From Dama dama (taxonomy: Eukaryota; Chordata; Mammalia; Artiodactyla; Cervidae), in NCBI RefSeq assembly GCF_033118175.1, contig NW_026870888.1:4030001-4094000 (forward strand): a DNA stretch of 64,000 nt, written 5' to 3'. A program made the translations under genes and the position numbers. Every line of letters begins with the position of its first letter. Position 1 is the stretch's first letter. Positions 63,185 through 64,000 of the stretch are shown here, piece by piece. The notes beneath the pieces are model-generated. The model saw nothing but the letters and a program-made list of their open reading frames with translations. It made no database searches and was not told the origin of the DNA.

Positions 63185-64000
63185 CTCTTCAGTTTTTCAT
63201 CACCACTTCATGCTCTTCCTAATTTTTAGACCGTTTCATGCTCCTCATATTTTTCACAATTTTTGAAGCTCTTCATATTTTTAAAACCTTTTCATGCTCT
63301 TCTTGTTTTCAACACCACTTCATGCTCCTCCGATTCTTCAGACTTTTCAAGTTCCTCATATTTTTGACACCTTTTGAAGCTCTTCATATTTTTCACACCT
63401 TTTCATGCACTTCATGTTTTTCAAGACCGTTTCACGCTCCTCCAATTTTATACACTGTTTCATCCACCTCATATTTTTGACAACTTTTGAAGCTCTTCAA
63501 ATATTTCACACCTTTTCAGGCTCTTCATGTTTTTCAACTCCGCTTAATTGTCCTCCTATTTATCAGACTGTTTCATGCTCCTCATATTTTAGAAAAATTT
63601 TGAAGCTCTTCATAATTTTCACACATTTTCAGGCACTTCATGTTTTTCAACACAACTTCATGCTCCTCCTATATTTCAGAACGTTTCATGATCCTCATAT
63701 TTTTGACTCCTTTTGAAGCTCTTCATATTTTTCACTTCTTTTCAGGCTCTTCATGTTTTTGAACACCGTTTCATGCTCCTCCTATTTTTCAGACCGTTTC
63801 ATGCTCCTCATAATTTTGACATTTTTGAAGCCCTTCATATTTTTCACACCTTTTCAGGTTCTTCATGTTTTTGAACACCGATCATGCTCCTCCTATTTAT
63901 CAGACTGTTTCATGCTCCTCATATTTTTGAGAAATTTTGAAGCTTTTCATATTTTTCACATTTTTTCCGGCTCTTCATGTTTTTCAACTCCGCTTCATGC
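63185..64000. repeat. Satellite HOR B, unit cut by the window end
   Basis: Follows the unit at 61019 at +2166. Near 63865 one monomer carrying the cttcttgctcctcc variant (61700-61810 in the previous unit) is missing. The array runs off the window. Confidence 0.85.

Noticed and set aside
1..64000. CENP-B box, tRNA, SINE (Bov-tA/BovB type) or other interspersed repeats in the array
   Set aside because: None seen by eye besides the L1. A CENP-B box pattern (ttcg....a..cggg) is absent from the monomer consensus. A degenerate match cannot be excluded without a search.

Overview
The window is eukaryotic and almost certainly from a ruminant (bovid-type) genome. It is one long satellite array broken by a single LINE-1 insertion and by six tandemly amplified copies of a centrin retrocopy. 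The host call rests on the LINE-1: its 3' UTR and ORF2 look like the ruminant L1 (L1-BT type). I see no bacterial, viral or intron-bearing host gene.

The satellite has a monomer of about 113 bp made of four diverged subrepeats (28+29+28+28 bp), each starting gctcttcat or gctcctc. A consensus I counted by hand is about 73% pyrimidine on the + strand (C 33, G 11, T 49, A 20) and about 39% GC, with two CpGs per monomer. About 55 kb of the window, some 490 monomers, is this repeat. I cannot assign it to a named satellite.

Layout: 1-13108 is a 6.8-kb higher-order repeat (HOR A): one full copy, one shortened copy and a 277-bp stub. 13109-16649 is irregular array. 16650-24820 is a block that recurs, in the same orientation, at 52469-62600 or so; inside it is a 2.28-kb higher-order repeat (HOR B). 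24821-27929 is irregular array. 27944-31301 is an L1 inverted by twin priming, with a 14-bp target-site duplication. 31302-36580 is irregular array with one 449-bp tandem duplication. 36583-51742 is HOR C, units of 2388, 2388, 3119, 3119 and 2780 bp plus a partial one, each carrying an 829-bp intronless CETN4-like insert on the - strand. 54505-57039 is extra array in the right-hand block, with a 732-bp tandem repeat. 57040-64000 repeats the left block and continues as HOR B.

The only non-mobile protein-coding potential is the centrin ORF: 140 codons, open in all six copies and identical over the centrin part. It has lost the first EF-hand, and its first ATG comes from the satellite. Nothing shows that it is expressed. 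The history I infer is: satellite growth by unequal exchange in steps of the 28-bp subrepeat; capture of one spliced centrin transcript copy; spread of that copy by satellite recombination; and a separate L1 insertion.
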